From the NCBI RefSeq assembly GCF_000721605.1, contig NZ_JOIZ01000021.1:62001-126000 (forward strand): a stretch of DNA of 64,000 nt, given 5' to 3'. Shown piece by piece: positions 27,346-36,408 of the stretch. The notes under the pieces are model-generated. The model was not told the DNA's origin and searched no databases. It worked only from the letters and a program-made list of their open reading frames with translations. Source of the stretch: Streptomyces sp. NRRL S-37 (lineage in GTDB: Bacteria; Actinomycetota; Actinomycetes; Streptomycetales; Streptomycetaceae). Numbering within the stretch: position 1 is the first letter of the stretch; each line of letters begins with the position of its first letter. A program made the translations under genes and the position numbers.

Positions 27346-27441
27346 AGGGGCAGCGGCCCAGTCGTGCGGCTGATCGGGGGAGGGGCAGCGGCCCAGTCGT
27401 GCGGCTGATCGGGGGAGGGGCAGCGGCGGCCCGGTCGCGTG
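27346..27441 (+). repeat. 35-bp tandem repeat, about 2.7 copies
   Basis: Units starting AGGGGCAGCGGCCCAG at 27346, 27381 and 27416 are identical for the first two copies and degenerate in the third. They are non-coding and lie just after dispersed repeat copy B. Confidence 0.85.
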
Positions 27442-27472
27442 ACTGACTGCAGAGCGCCCAGCCGTGGAACGG

Positions 27473-28885
27473 TCAGTCGGACTCGGGCCCCGCCTGGACG
27501 GGCGGTTCGCCCAGGCGGGCCAGGGTTGTTTTCGCCTGCGGTGCCCACAGTGGTGAGAACCACGGATTGAGCTGGAGCGCCTCCTTCAGGTGCCGCCGCG
27601 CGGACCCGTACCGCTCCAGTGAGCGCTCGATCATCCCCCGGTGGAACGCGTACAGCGCACTGCGTACGCCGCCCCCTTGCGTCTCCTCGGTCGCCCGTAC
27701 GGCGAAGGGCAACGCCTCCTCGTGCTTCCCCGCCCGGTGCAGCGCCCACCCCAGCGCGTCCGCCGTCTCCGTCGACGGCTGCCGCACCCACACCTCCCGC
27801 AGCCGCCGCACGGCGGCCTTCGCGTCCCCGTGATCCGCCTCGAGCCGCCCCAGCACCAGCGACTCGTCACCCCCGTGCGCGGCGGCCGCCCGCACCCGCT
27901 CCCGCACCACCCCGTACTGCGCCCCCGCCGCCCGCTTCCGCCCCAGCGACTCGTACAGCTCACCCAGCTCCAGCGCGTACTCCGGCCGGGGCTGCTTCTC
28001 CAGCGCCGTCCGGTACGCGTCCAGCGCCTCCGCCGTCCGCCCCAGCGCCGCCAGCGCCCTGCCCTGCCCCGCCTGTGCCGCCCGCTGGTCGGGGTCGGTC
28101 CGCACCGCCTTCCGGAAGTGCCGCAGCGCGTCCTGGCGGTCGCCGCGTTCCCAGGCGAGCTGCCCGGCCCGCTCCAGGTACGCCGCCCGCTCGGCCGGCT
28201 CCCCGGCGGCCGACACCGCGTCCGCCAGCTTGACCGCCGCGTCCTCCCGCCGGCCCAGGTCCCGGTACACGGCCGCCGCCCGCGCCATCGCGACGGGACC
28301 GGAGCGCAGCTTCTTCAGCCTCTCCAGCAGCCTCCCCGTCTCCTCGTCGTCACCGAGTCCGGCGGACGCCTCGATCAGCAGCGGATACGTCGTCCACCGC
28401 TTCGGCTCCAGCTTCCGCGCCGCCTCACCCCACTTCCGGGCCGCCGCGAAGTCCCGCCGGGCGTTCGCCAGCGCGGCCAGCCCCCGCAGCGCCGGGGCGT
28501 TCCCCTCCGCCCGCACCTTCAGCGAGGTGCGCAGCGCCTTCTCGGCCCGCGGCCAGTACGCCGGGTCCGCCAGCCGCAGCCCCTGCTCCACCCGGGCCGC
28601 CCCGAGCACCGCCCAGGCCTCCGCGTCCCCCGGACGCTCCCGCACCCGTCGCTCGCGTTTCCCGACCAGCGCCTCCAGGTCGGGCAGCGCGGCCGGCACC
28701 CCGCTGGTGACCGCCGCCAGCGCCCGCTCTCCCGCATCCGGCGCGAGCGATGCCTGCTGCTCCCAGGGGAGCAGCACCAGCACCCCGCCCAGCACCGCGC
28801 ACCCGGCGGCCGAGGCGAGCAGCGCCCGTCGGCGCACCCGCCGCCGGGGTTCACGTGGCTTGTCGTCCGTGGCGCACACCGTCAT
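27473..28885 (-). CDS. Tetratricopeptide-repeat protein, membrane-anchored
   Basis: This protein of about 470 residues has a basic N-terminus (RRRVRRRALL), one transmembrane helix (ASAAGCAVLGGVLVLLPW), and then about ten TPR-like helix pairs. Examples are DRQDALRHFRKAVRTDPDQR and RTAEALDAYRTALEKQPRPE. TPR proteins are scaffolds for protein contacts; the partner is unknown. I placed the start at ATG 28885; a GTG at 28894 is in frame and also possible. It is divergent from the FAD-linked oxidase gene. Confidence 0.8.
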   Translation of the reverse strand: MTVCATDDKPREPRRRVRRRALLASAAGCAVLGGVLVLLPWEQQASLAPDAGERALAAVTSGVPAALPDLEALVGKRERRVRERPGDAEAWAVLGAARVEQGLRLADPAYWPRAEKALRTSLKVRAEGNAPALRGLAALANARRDFAAARKWGEAARKLEPKRWTTYPLLIEASAGLGDDEETGRLLERLKKLRSGPVAMARAAAVYRDLGRREDAAVKLADAVSAAGEPAERAAYLERAGQLAWERGDRQDALRHFRKAVRTDPDQRAAQAGQGRALAALGRTAEALDAYRTALEKQPRPEYALELGELYESLGRKRAAGAQYGVVRERVRAAAAHGGDESLVLGRLEADHGDAKAAVRRLREVWVRQPSTETADALGWALHRAGKHEEALPFAVRATEETQGGGVRSALYAFHRGMIERSLERYGSARRHLKEALQLNPWFSPLWAPQAKTTLARLGEPPVQAGPESD

Positions 28886-28994
28886 GGCGCACACTGTGCG
28901 TCACACCCCGCGTACATAGGATGATCACACTCCGATGGGGCGCGCGTACCTCCGCGGGGTTCACACCGATGGCCCCCGGTGCGACGCTGTGATC

Positions 28995-30404
28995 ATGAGC
29001 CGTATCGAAGCGCGACGCGATGAAGACACGGTGGCGGCCGGCCCCCTCGTCGACCGGCTGCTCGGCGGCCTGCCCCCCGAGGCCGTCCTCACCGACCCCG
29101 ACGTCACGGCCTCCTACGCCCACGACATGGCGAGCTTCTGCCCGGCCGGCAGCCCCGCGGTGGTGGTCCTGCCGCGCACGGTCGAACAGGTCCAGCACGT
29201 CATGCGCACCGCCACCGCACTGCGCGTCCCCGTCGTCCCGCAGGGCGCCCGCACCGGCCTGTCCGGCGGCGCCAACGCCACCGACGGCTGCGTCGTGCTC
29301 TCCCTGGCCAAGATGGACCGCATCCTGGAGATCAGCCCGGTCGACCGGATCGCCGTCGTCGAACCCGGCGTCGTCAACGCCGCCCTCTCCCGCGCGGTCG
29401 GCGAACACGGCCTCTCCTACCCGCCGGACCCCTCGAGCTGGGAGATGTGCACCATCGGCGGCAACATCGGCACCGCCTCGGGCGGGCTGTGCTGCGTGAA
29501 GTACGGCGTGACGGCCGAGTACGTCCTCGGTCTCGACGTCGTCCTCGCCGACGGCCGCCTGATGTCCACCGGCCGCCGCACCGCCAAGGGCGTCGCCGGA
29601 TACGACCTGACCCGCCTGTTCGTCGGCTCCGAGGGCTCCCTCGGCATCGTCGTCCGCGCGGTCCTCGCCCTGCGCCCCAAGCCGCCCGAGCAGCTCGTGC
29701 TGGCCGCCGAGTTCTCCTCCTCCGCCGCCGCCTGCGACGCCGTGTGCCGCATCATGGCCGGCGGCCACGTCCCCTCCCTCCTCGAACTCATGGACCGTAC
29801 GACCGTCAAGGCCGTCAACGACATGGCCCGCATGGGCCTGCCGGAGTCCACCGAGGCCCTGCTGCTCGCCGCCTTCGACACCACCGACCCCGCCGCGGAC
29901 CTCGCCGCGCTCGGCGCACTGTGCGAGGCCGCCGGCGCCACCCAGGTCGTCCCCGCCGAGGACGCCGCCGAGTCCGAACTGCTGCTCCAGGCACGGCGGT
30001 CGTCCCTGGTCGCCCTCGAAGCGGTCAAGGGCACGACGATGATCGACGACGTGTGCGTGCCGCGCTCGAAGCTCGGCGAGTTCATCGACGGCGTCGAGCG
30101 GATCTCCGAGAAGTACCGGCTCACCATCGGCGTCGTCGCCCACGCCGGCGACGGCAACACCCACCCGACGGTCTGCTTCGACGCGTCCGACCCGGAGGAG
30201 TCCCGGCGGGCCCGCGAGTCCTTCGACGAGATCATGGCGCTCGGCCTGGAACTCGGCGGCACCATCACCGGCGAACACGGCGTCGGCGTGCTCAAGAAGG
30301 AGTGGCTGGCGCGCGAACTCGGCCCGGTCGGCCTCGAGATGCAGCGGGCCGTCAAGAAGGCGTTCGACCCGCTCGGAATTCTGAACCCCGGCAAGCTCTT
30401 CTGA
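28995..30404 (+). CDS. FAD-linked oxidase, GlcD/D-lactate dehydrogenase type
   Basis: The 469-residue flavoprotein has a PCMH-type FAD-binding domain (about residues 45-225). It includes PRTVEQVQHVMRTA, VPVVPQGARTGLSGGA and GGNIGTASGGLCCVKYG. A C-terminal FAD-oxidase domain ends GTITGEHGVGVLKKEWLA and DPLGILNPGKLF. Relatives oxidise glycolate, D-lactate or other 2-hydroxyacids and pass electrons to the chain. I chose ATG 28995; upstream in-frame codons precede conserved sequence. The substrate is not determined. Confidence 0.9.
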   Translation: MSRIEARRDEDTVAAGPLVDRLLGGLPPEAVLTDPDVTASYAHDMASFCPAGSPAVVVLPRTVEQVQHVMRTATALRVPVVPQGARTGLSGGANATDGCVVLSLAKMDRILEISPVDRIAVVEPGVVNAALSRAVGEHGLSYPPDPSSWEMCTIGGNIGTASGGLCCVKYGVTAEYVLGLDVVLADGRLMSTGRRTAKGVAGYDLTRLFVGSEGSLGIVVRAVLALRPKPPEQLVLAAEFSSSAAACDAVCRIMAGGHVPSLLELMDRTTVKAVNDMARMGLPESTEALLLAAFDTTDPAADLAALGALCEAAGATQVVPAEDAAESELLLQARRSSLVALEAVKGTTMIDDVCVPRSKLGEFIDGVERISEKYRLTIGVVAHAGDGNTHPTVCFDASDPEESRRARESFDEIMALGLELGGTITGEHGVGVLKKEWLARELGPVGLEMQRAVKKAFDPLGILNPGKLF

Positions 30405-30519
30405 CCGCGAAGGTGCCCGAAACGAGTGGGGTCCGGCCGGACGGGCGGTCAGGTTCCCGCGCGTCTGATAGATGTGGTTCCCCCCGACCCACCCATCGAG
30501 CAGATACGGGACGACGGAC

Positions 30520-31965
30520 ATGAGCGCCCCAACCCCGGCCCCCGGCGACGACAGGCCCCGCGAAGGGTATTACCCGGACCCGTCCATTCCTGGATATGTC
30601 CGGTACTGGAACGGTGCCTCCTGGGTGCCGGGCACGAGCCGTCCGGCGCCCAAGGACGGCGAGTCGCTCGCGCCACCGCCCGGCGCGGGCCCGGCGCGGC
30701 CCTCCGTCGAGGAGACCGGGCCGCACTTCTTCGACGAGGACCCCGTCGAGCAGCCGTCCCCGGCAGGGTCCCAGCACGGCAGCCGGCCCGAGCCCGCCTC
30801 GGCGTGGGGCGCCGACCGCTCCCACCAGACCGGCTTCGGCGGCGACCAGGACCGCAAGGTGTCCTGGGGCGCCGACCCGAGAGTGCCGCACGCGGCCCCG
30901 CCGTCCGCACCGTCCGTGCCCTCCGCATCTTCCGCGCCCTCCGCATCTTCCGCGCCCTCCGCATCTTCCGCGCCGGAGGCCGGGCCCGCGGGCGCGGACA
31001 CCCCGGACGAGCGGGCCGCGGCCGACTCGGGCAACACCTTCGTGTTCCGCAGACCGGCGTCGGCGTCGGCGCCGAAGCCGCGGCAGGAGGCCGGGACCCC
31101 CGGCGGGGAGCGCGCGGACGAGGGCACGATGACCTTTCGCGCCGTCACCCCGCGCACGGGACAGGGCCCCTCGGGACCGCACACGGGCTCCGCCGCCCCC
31201 GGGCGGCCCGGGTTCGGGGCCGGGAAGGCGGCAGCCGCACGCGCCGCCGCCGCTGCCGCCACGGCCCCGTCCGGCCCCCAGCAGACCGCCGCCCCGGCCG
31301 CCCCCGCACAAACAGCGCCCCCGCAGGCAGCGGGCGCGCCCCTGACGAGCGGCGCCGGCGGGGGCCAGTCCTCCTGGGTGCAGCAGGTGCACCGGCTGGC
31401 CGGCGGTGAGGAGCCGCCCGTCGCGCCCTGGAAGCCGCCCGTCGAAGACGTGTTCCAGGCCGCCGCCCGGCGCCAGGCCGCGGCCCGCCCCGCCGCGCTC
31501 GGCAGGCGGCTGGCCGCCCGGCTGCTGGACACCGTCGTCCTCGGCGCCGTCACCGCCGTGGCCGCCGTGCCGCTCGGCATGAAGGCGCTGGACCACATCG
31601 ACGCGAAGATCGAGGCGGCCAAGCTGTCCGGCGAGACCGTCACCGTCTGGCTGCTCGACGGCACCACCTCCGTCCACCTCGGCACCGTCCTCGCCGTCCT
31701 CCTCCTCGCCGGTGTCCTCCTGGAGGTGCTGCCGACCGTCAAATGGGGCCGCACCCTGGGCAAGAGGCTGCTGGGCGTCGAGGTGCGGGACATCGAGGCG
31801 CACGAGGCGCCGTCCTTCGGCGCGGCCCTGCGCCGCTGGCTCGTCTACAGCGTGCCCGGACTGCTCGTCGTCGGGGTCGTCGGCGTCCTGTGGTGCCTGT
31901 TCGACAAGCCCTGGCACCAGTGCTGGCACGACAAGGCCGCGCACACGTTCGTCGCCGCAAGCTGA
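30520..31965 (+). CDS. RDD-family membrane protein with DUF2510 N-terminus
   Basis: The 481-residue protein starts with a DUF2510 motif (GYYPDPSIPGYVRYWNGASW). A long Ala/Pro/Ser-rich disordered linker follows (about residues 50-310), then an RDD domain with transmembrane helices: LGRRLAARLLDTVVLGA, GRTLGKRLLGVEVRD and the ending DKAAHTFV. The function of RDD proteins is mostly unknown; some relate to ion exchange. The linker contains three 18-bp tandem units. It is followed 87 bp later by a second RDD gene. Confidence 0.85.
   Translation: MSAPTPAPGDDRPREGYYPDPSIPGYVRYWNGASWVPGTSRPAPKDGESLAPPPGAGPARPSVEETGPHFFDEDPVEQPSPAGSQHGSRPEPASAWGADRSHQTGFGGDQDRKVSWGADPRVPHAAPPSAPSVPSASSAPSASSAPSASSAPEAGPAGADTPDERAAADSGNTFVFRRPASASAPKPRQEAGTPGGERADEGTMTFRAVTPRTGQGPSGPHTGSAAPGRPGFGAGKAAAARAAAAAATAPSGPQQTAAPAAPAQTAPPQAAGAPLTSGAGGGQSSWVQQVHRLAGGEEPPVAPWKPPVEDVFQAAARRQAAARPAALGRRLAARLLDTVVLGAVTAVAAVPLGMKALDHIDAKIEAAKLSGETVTVWLLDGTTSVHLGTVLAVLLLAGVLLEVLPTVKWGRTLGKRLLGVEVRDIEAHEAPSFGAALRRWLVYSVPGLLVVGVVGVLWCLFDKPWHQCWHDKAAHTFVAAS
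30922..30975 (+). repeat. 18-bp tandem repeat, three copies, within the RDD gene linker
   Basis: TCCGCATCTTCCGCGCCC starts at 30922, 30940 and 30958, with a changed last base in the third unit. It encodes SASSAP repeats in the disordered linker. Confidence 0.85.
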
Positions 31966-32052
31966 GCCCCCGTCACCCGTATCGCCGCCGCCGCTGCTCC
32001 GGACGGCCGCTCGCCGGATGCGGGGCCGGGGGGTTCACGGTCGACTCGGGGC

Positions 32053-32760
32053 ATGACCACCGAACCGCCCCCCGGCTCCGGCCGGCAGCCGCCGGACGAC
32101 GACCCGTTCAGAAAGCACCCCCCGCCGGGCGGACCCGACACCCCGGGACCGGGCTCCCCGTACGACACCCCCGGCGGCCCGCCACCGCCGACCGGCGGCG
32201 GTGATCCCTACGGCGGTGGCGGCGGCCCCTACGGCGGTGGCGGCGACCCTTACGGCGGTGGCGGTGGCGGCCCCTACGGCGGACCCCCCGGTCCCTCCGA
32301 CCCCCTCGCCGGCATGCCTCCGCTCGCCGACAGCGGCAGGCGCACGCTCGCCCGCATCATCGACATGATCCTCGTCGGCATCGTCGTCTGGCTGCTCACC
32401 TGGCCGTTCGGGGTCAGCGAGTACGACGTCGACGGCGACGAGATCAACGTCGGCAACTCCCTCGCGCAGTCCCTCATCGCCGCGGCCCTCTACATCGCCT
32501 ACGACACCTTCATGACCGCCCGGGGCGGCCAGACCCTGGGCAAGAAGTGGCTGCGCATGCGGGTGGCCGACCTCGCCGACGGCTCGACCCCCTCCGTGCA
32601 GACCGCGCTGATCCGCGCCCTCGTGCTGTGGCTGCCGTTCGCGTTCTGCTGCGCCTGCGTGTGGACCGTGATCGCGGGCGGCTGGAGCTTCTTCGACCGG
32701 CCCTACAAACAGGGCCTGCACGACAAGGCGGCCAAGACCGTGGTGGTCAGCACCGGATGA
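32053..32760 (+). CDS. RDD-family membrane protein with Gly/Pro-rich N-terminus
   Basis: The 235-residue protein has a Pro-rich head, Gly-rich repeats (PYGGGGGPYGGGGDPYGGGG) to about residue 80, then an RDD domain. That domain shows SGRRTLARIIDMILVGIVVW, GGQTLGKKWLRMRVAD and the ending LHDKAAKTVVV. It contains three hydrophobic segments. It is a tandem neighbour of the larger RDD gene in the same direction and may share its transcript. The function is unknown. Confidence 0.85.
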   Translation: MTTEPPPGSGRQPPDDDPFRKHPPPGGPDTPGPGSPYDTPGGPPPPTGGGDPYGGGGGPYGGGGDPYGGGGGGPYGGPPGPSDPLAGMPPLADSGRRTLARIIDMILVGIVVWLLTWPFGVSEYDVDGDEINVGNSLAQSLIAAALYIAYDTFMTARGGQTLGKKWLRMRVADLADGSTPSVQTALIRALVLWLPFAFCCACVWTVIAGGWSFFDRPYKQGLHDKAAKTVVVSTG

Positions 32761-32763
32761 GGG

Positions 32764-33081
32764 TCAGGACGCCGCGCGCTCCCGCACCGGCTCACGGGCC
32801 GGAGGGGCGACGGAGGCCCGTACCGACGGGACCGGCCGGACCGGCTCCGGGGCCGCGGGCCGCTCCGCCACGGCGGGCCGCACCACCGCGACGGGCCGCC
32901 GGAGGCCGGGAAGCGGGACCGTCACGGCCACCAGCAGTCCGAGGGCGAGGGCCGAGACGGCGACGACCGCGACGCCCACGACCGAACTCGCTCCGGACAA
33001 CAGCAGCATGACGAACGTCGAAAAGATCACGGTGCACGAACCGTAAGCGAGCTGAGCGACAGTCGGACGGGGCATGGCCAT
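32764..33081 (-). CDS. Small membrane protein of unknown function
   Basis: The 105-residue protein has two predicted transmembrane helices (about residues 12-32 and 36-57) and then a Pro/Val/Arg-rich cytoplasmic tail. No family is recognised. The ATG at 33081 has GAGGACACG upstream on its strand. It converges on the RDD gene with only 3 bp between stops and is divergent from the M6 protease. Confidence 0.65.
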   Translation of the reverse strand: MAMPRPTVAQLAYGSCTVIFSTFVMLLLSGASSVVGVAVVAVSALALGLLVAVTVPLPGLRRPVAVVRPAVAERPAAPEPVRPVPSVRASVAPPAREPVRERAAS

Positions 33082-33470
33082 CGTGTCCTCGGGAGTCGGA
33101 GGCTGTCCGCCTGGCTTTCCGCCGGTTCAGGGCGGTTTCGCCAGACGACTCTAACCGCGAGCGTGCCCGAGGGGAACGGACAGTAAGCGTGACCTGACCG
33201 ACAGGGCCGGTGCACAGGGGGCGCACGGATTCATGGCGTCCACCACGTGGACGGTTGTACGCGCCCGCTCGGGTTCGCGCCGATGTGTCCGGAAAGCGGA
33301 CCACGGCTCCGCATAGTGCAGTTGAACTGTTCAAGTCAAGGTCTGTTTTTTCTGGCGAACCTCTAGTCAAATGTCGTCACTTGACTACACGCGTTGATCA
33401 CGTGCGCGCGGGACCTTCCACAGACGGAACCTCCTTCGGCCGCGCGTACGCACGCGGGAGGGGATCTCAA
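33082..33470. promoter_or_regulatory. Promoter and leader region of the M6 protease gene
   Basis: This 389-bp region has no credible gene. The part from about 33315 to 33390 is clearly more A/T-rich than its surroundings. It contains the inverted repeat TTGAAC-T-GTTCAA (33322-33334) and a second pair, AGTCAA (33365-33370) with TTGACT (33381-33386). These are plausible operator or promoter elements for the secreted protease. Confidence 0.6.
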
Positions 33471-35828
33471 GTGATCAGTAGACCCTGGACGTTCAGAGCG
33501 GCCGCGACGGGCGTGGCCCTCGCGGCGGTCACCGCCACCTGCTCTGCGTTCACCGTGGCCCAGGCCGACTCGGCTGACAAGGCCGAGCGTCCCAGCGCCG
33601 TGGACCGGCACGACCCGGCGGCGAACAACCACGTCGAGCACGACCTCGAGGGGCCGCTCTCCAAGACGCAGGAGGCCCAGCGGGAAGAGGCGCTCAACCA
33701 GGTCATATCCGGTAAGAATTCGGTCAAGAACCGTGACGGTTCGAAGGTCGTCCAGCTCAAGAGCAAGAAGGGCGACAGCAAGTACGTAGAGCTCGGCCGC
33801 GAGAAGACCGACAAGATCTTCACGATCCTGGTCGAGTTCGGCGACAAGGTCGACAGCCGCTACGGCGGCGAGGCCGGCCCGCTGCACAACCGGATAGCCA
33901 AGCCGGACCGCAAGGTGGACAACTCCACCGCCTGGCAGGAGGACTACGACCAGCGGCACTTCGAGGACCTGTACTTCGGGTCCGGCAAGGGCGTCGACTC
34001 GGTCAAGACCTACTACGAGAAGCAGTCCTCCGGCCGCTACTCGGTCGACGGCGAGGTCTCCGACTGGGTCAAGGTCCCCTACAACGAGGCCCGTTACGGC
34101 AACAACGCCTGCGGCGACACCAACTGCCCGAGCGTGTGGAACGTCGTCAGCGACGGCCTGAACGCCTGGGTCGCCCAGCAGAAGGCGGCCGGCCGCACCG
34201 ACGCCCAGATCAAGGCGGACGTCACCCGCTTCGACGAGTGGGACCGTTACGACTTCGACGGCGACGGCGACTTCAACGAGCCCGACGGCTACATCGACCA
34301 CTTCCAGATCGTGCACGCCGGTGAGGACGAGTCCGCCGGCGGCGGCGCCCAGGGCACCGACGCGATCTGGGCCCACCGCTGGTACGCCTTCGGCACCGAC
34401 GCCGGCGCCACGGGCCCCGAGCAGAATCGTCTCGGCGGCGCGCAGATCGGCTCCACCGGCATCTGGGTCGGCGACTACACCGTCCAGCCGGAGAACGGCG
34501 GACTCGGCGTCTTCGCCCACGAGTACGGCCACGACCTCGGTCTGCCGGACCTCTACGACACCGCCGGCGGCGAGAACTCCACCGGTTTCTGGACGCTGAT
34601 GTCCTCCGGTTCCTGGCTCGGCACCGGGAAGAAGGAGATCGGCGACCTGCCCGGCGACATGACCGCCTGGGACAAGCTCCAGCTCGGCTGGCTGAACTAC
34701 GACACCGCCAAGGCGGGCGTCGACTCCTGGCACAAGCTGGGCGTCGCCGAGTACAACACCAAGCACAAGCAGGGCCTCGTCGTCACGCTGCCGAAGAAGG
34801 CCGTGACCACCGAGATCATCCCGCCCGCCGAGGGGCAGACGCAGTGGTGGAGCGGCAGCGGTGACAACCTCAAGAACACGCTGACGCGTTCGGTCGACCT
34901 GACCGGCACGTCCTCCGCCGAGCTCACCTTCGACGGCTGGTACGAGATCGAGTCCAACTACGACTACCTCTACACCGAGGTGTCCACCGACGGCGGCGCC
35001 AACTGGACCGCCCTCGACGGAACGGTCGACGGTCAGCCGATCCCGCGCGACGGCAGCGACAAGCCGGCCCTGCACGGCACGCTCGACGGCTACGAGAAGT
35101 TCGCGTACTCCCTCGACGCCTACGCCGGCCAGAAGATCGACCTGCGCTTCCGCTACCAGTCCGACGGCGGCGTGGCCCTCAAGGGCTTCACGGCCGACCG
35201 GATCACGGTGACCGCGGACGGCACGCCGGTCTTCTCCGACGACGCCGAGAACGCGGACGCCGCCTGGACGGCCAACGGTTTCACCCGCCAGGGCGCGTCC
35301 TTCACCAAGGAGTACGCGCAGTACTACATCGCCGAGAACCGCCAGTACGTGTCGTACGACGAGACCCTCGAGGTCGGCCCGTACAACTTCGGCTACACGT
35401 CCCGCCCGGACTGGGTCGAGCACTACGCGTACCAGAACGGTCTGCTGATCTGGAAGTGGGACACCTCCCAGGCGGACAACAACACCAGCGAGCACCCGGG
35501 CACCGGTCTGATCCTCCCGATCGACTCGCACCCGACCGCGCTGAAGTGGTCCGACGGCACGCTGATGCGCAACCGCATCCAGACCTACGACGCGACGTTC
35601 AGCAAGTTCCGCACCGAGGGCATGACGCTCCACAAGGCGGACGTGGCGAAGTGGATCCCGTCGTCGAAGGGCGTGTCGGTCTTCAACGACCGCACGAACA
35701 CCTACTACGACCCGGAGAACCCGGGTGGCGGTGTCCAGGTCACTGACACCAACACGAAGATCAAGATCACCAAGGAGGCCAAGGACGGCTCGACGATCGA
35801 GCTCGAGGTCGGCCCCGCGGGTAGGTAA
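33471..35828 (+). CDS. Secreted M6-family metalloprotease (immune inhibitor A type)
   Basis: The 785-residue precursor has an export signal (WTFRAAATGVALAAVTATCSAFTVAQA), then a propeptide-like region. The metalloprotease domain follows, with HEYGHDLGLPD (His350, Glu351, His354 as the zinc and catalytic site). An acidic calcium-type loop, DFDGDGDFNEPDG, lies at about residues 262-275. The C-terminal half has a MAM/jelly-roll-like region. It is probably an extracellular protein-degrading enzyme. I chose GTG 33471 because GGGAGGGGA precedes it. A perfect hairpin terminator follows. Confidence 0.93.
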   Translation: MISRPWTFRAAATGVALAAVTATCSAFTVAQADSADKAERPSAVDRHDPAANNHVEHDLEGPLSKTQEAQREEALNQVISGKNSVKNRDGSKVVQLKSKKGDSKYVELGREKTDKIFTILVEFGDKVDSRYGGEAGPLHNRIAKPDRKVDNSTAWQEDYDQRHFEDLYFGSGKGVDSVKTYYEKQSSGRYSVDGEVSDWVKVPYNEARYGNNACGDTNCPSVWNVVSDGLNAWVAQQKAAGRTDAQIKADVTRFDEWDRYDFDGDGDFNEPDGYIDHFQIVHAGEDESAGGGAQGTDAIWAHRWYAFGTDAGATGPEQNRLGGAQIGSTGIWVGDYTVQPENGGLGVFAHEYGHDLGLPDLYDTAGGENSTGFWTLMSSGSWLGTGKKEIGDLPGDMTAWDKLQLGWLNYDTAKAGVDSWHKLGVAEYNTKHKQGLVVTLPKKAVTTEIIPPAEGQTQWWSGSGDNLKNTLTRSVDLTGTSSAELTFDGWYEIESNYDYLYTEVSTDGGANWTALDGTVDGQPIPRDGSDKPALHGTLDGYEKFAYSLDAYAGQKIDLRFRYQSDGGVALKGFTADRITVTADGTPVFSDDAENADAAWTANGFTRQGASFTKEYAQYYIAENRQYVSYDETLEVGPYNFGYTSRPDWVEHYAYQNGLLIWKWDTSQADNNTSEHPGTGLILPIDSHPTALKWSDGTLMRNRIQTYDATFSKFRTEGMTLHKADVAKWIPSSKGVSVFNDRTNTYYDPENPGGGVQVTDTNTKIKITKEAKDGSTIELEVGPAGR

Positions 35829-35853
35829 ATAGTATCTTCGCAGGTCAGAGCAT

Positions 35854-35889
35854 GATCGGCGGTGACCCCCTGGCGGGTCACCGCCGATC
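35854..35889 (+). terminator. Hairpin terminator of the M6 protease gene
   Basis: A perfect 15-bp stem, GATCGGCGGTGACCC (35854-35868) with its complement at 35875-35889, has a six-base loop. It lies 26 bases after the stop codon. Confidence 0.9.
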
Positions 35890-35950
35890 CGTGTTTAGGT
35901 GCCTCCTGTGGCTCTCTTATTGACACCAGTGGACACGGGGGTATGACCGC

Positions 35951-36277
35951 ATGGCCGCAGGAGGTTTCTGCAAGCTGCCGAACGGCACGGTGGTGGTGGC
36001 ACTGAACCTGCCCAGCCCCGCCGCCGACGCCCCTGCCGGGGTCCGCGTCCTCGTCCACGCCCAGAACCGCGCCCGGGCCCTGACCAGGCTCCGCAACCTG
36101 GGCCTGCGCTCCATCTACCTGCGCGGCAACGCCGCCCCGCCCACCCCCGACGAGATCACCGCGGTCCTCCACCACCCCGACGGCCTCATATGGCGCACCA
36201 CCCCCGACACCACCCTGACGGTAGAACTCTGGCACCCGATAAAAGCCCTACTCAGACGCCCAGCAACCCCCGCGTGA
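35951..36277 (+). CDS. Hypothetical 108-residue protein
   Basis: This small soluble protein starts MAAGGFCKLPNGTVVVALN and has a basic middle (AQNRARALTRLRNLGLRS). I recognise no domain. Codon bias is typical of Streptomyces genes, and CGGGGGT precedes the ATG at 35951. It stands between the protease terminator and a dispersed repeat. I am moderately sure it is real and cannot name its function. Confidence 0.6.
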   Translation: MAAGGFCKLPNGTVVVALNLPSPAADAPAGVRVLVHAQNRARALTRLRNLGLRSIYLRGNAAPPTPDEITAVLHHPDGLIWRTTPDTTLTVELWHPIKALLRRPATPA

Positions 36278-36305
36278 CCGCGGGCAGCCGTGCCGCGTAA
36301 CTGCG

Positions 36306-36408
36306 GGCAATCGTGCCTCCCCCAGTGCCTTAAGGGCCTGGGAGGTACCCCCAGGGCGGCACGGGTGGGCGGTGGGGGTACCTCCCGCTCGAGCGAAGCC
36401 GAGAGTGG
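36306..36408 (+). repeat. Dispersed intergenic repeat, copy C (truncated), overlapping the pncA 3' end
   Basis: It matches the first 100 or so bases of copy B, including CCTTAAGGGCCTG, and has perfect 13-bp inverted arms GGGAGGTACCCCC (36340-36352) and GGGGGTACCTCCC (36374-36386). It stops abruptly at GAGAGTGGG. On the minus strand it supplies the last codons and the stop of the nicotinamidase gene. Confidence 0.88.

Noticed and set aside
27030..27446. Possible gene in the region between hpd and the TPR gene
   Set aside because: The frame is made of dispersed repeat copy B and the 35-bp tandem repeat. The same kind of frame arises from copy A, so it is repeat-derived rather than a conserved gene.
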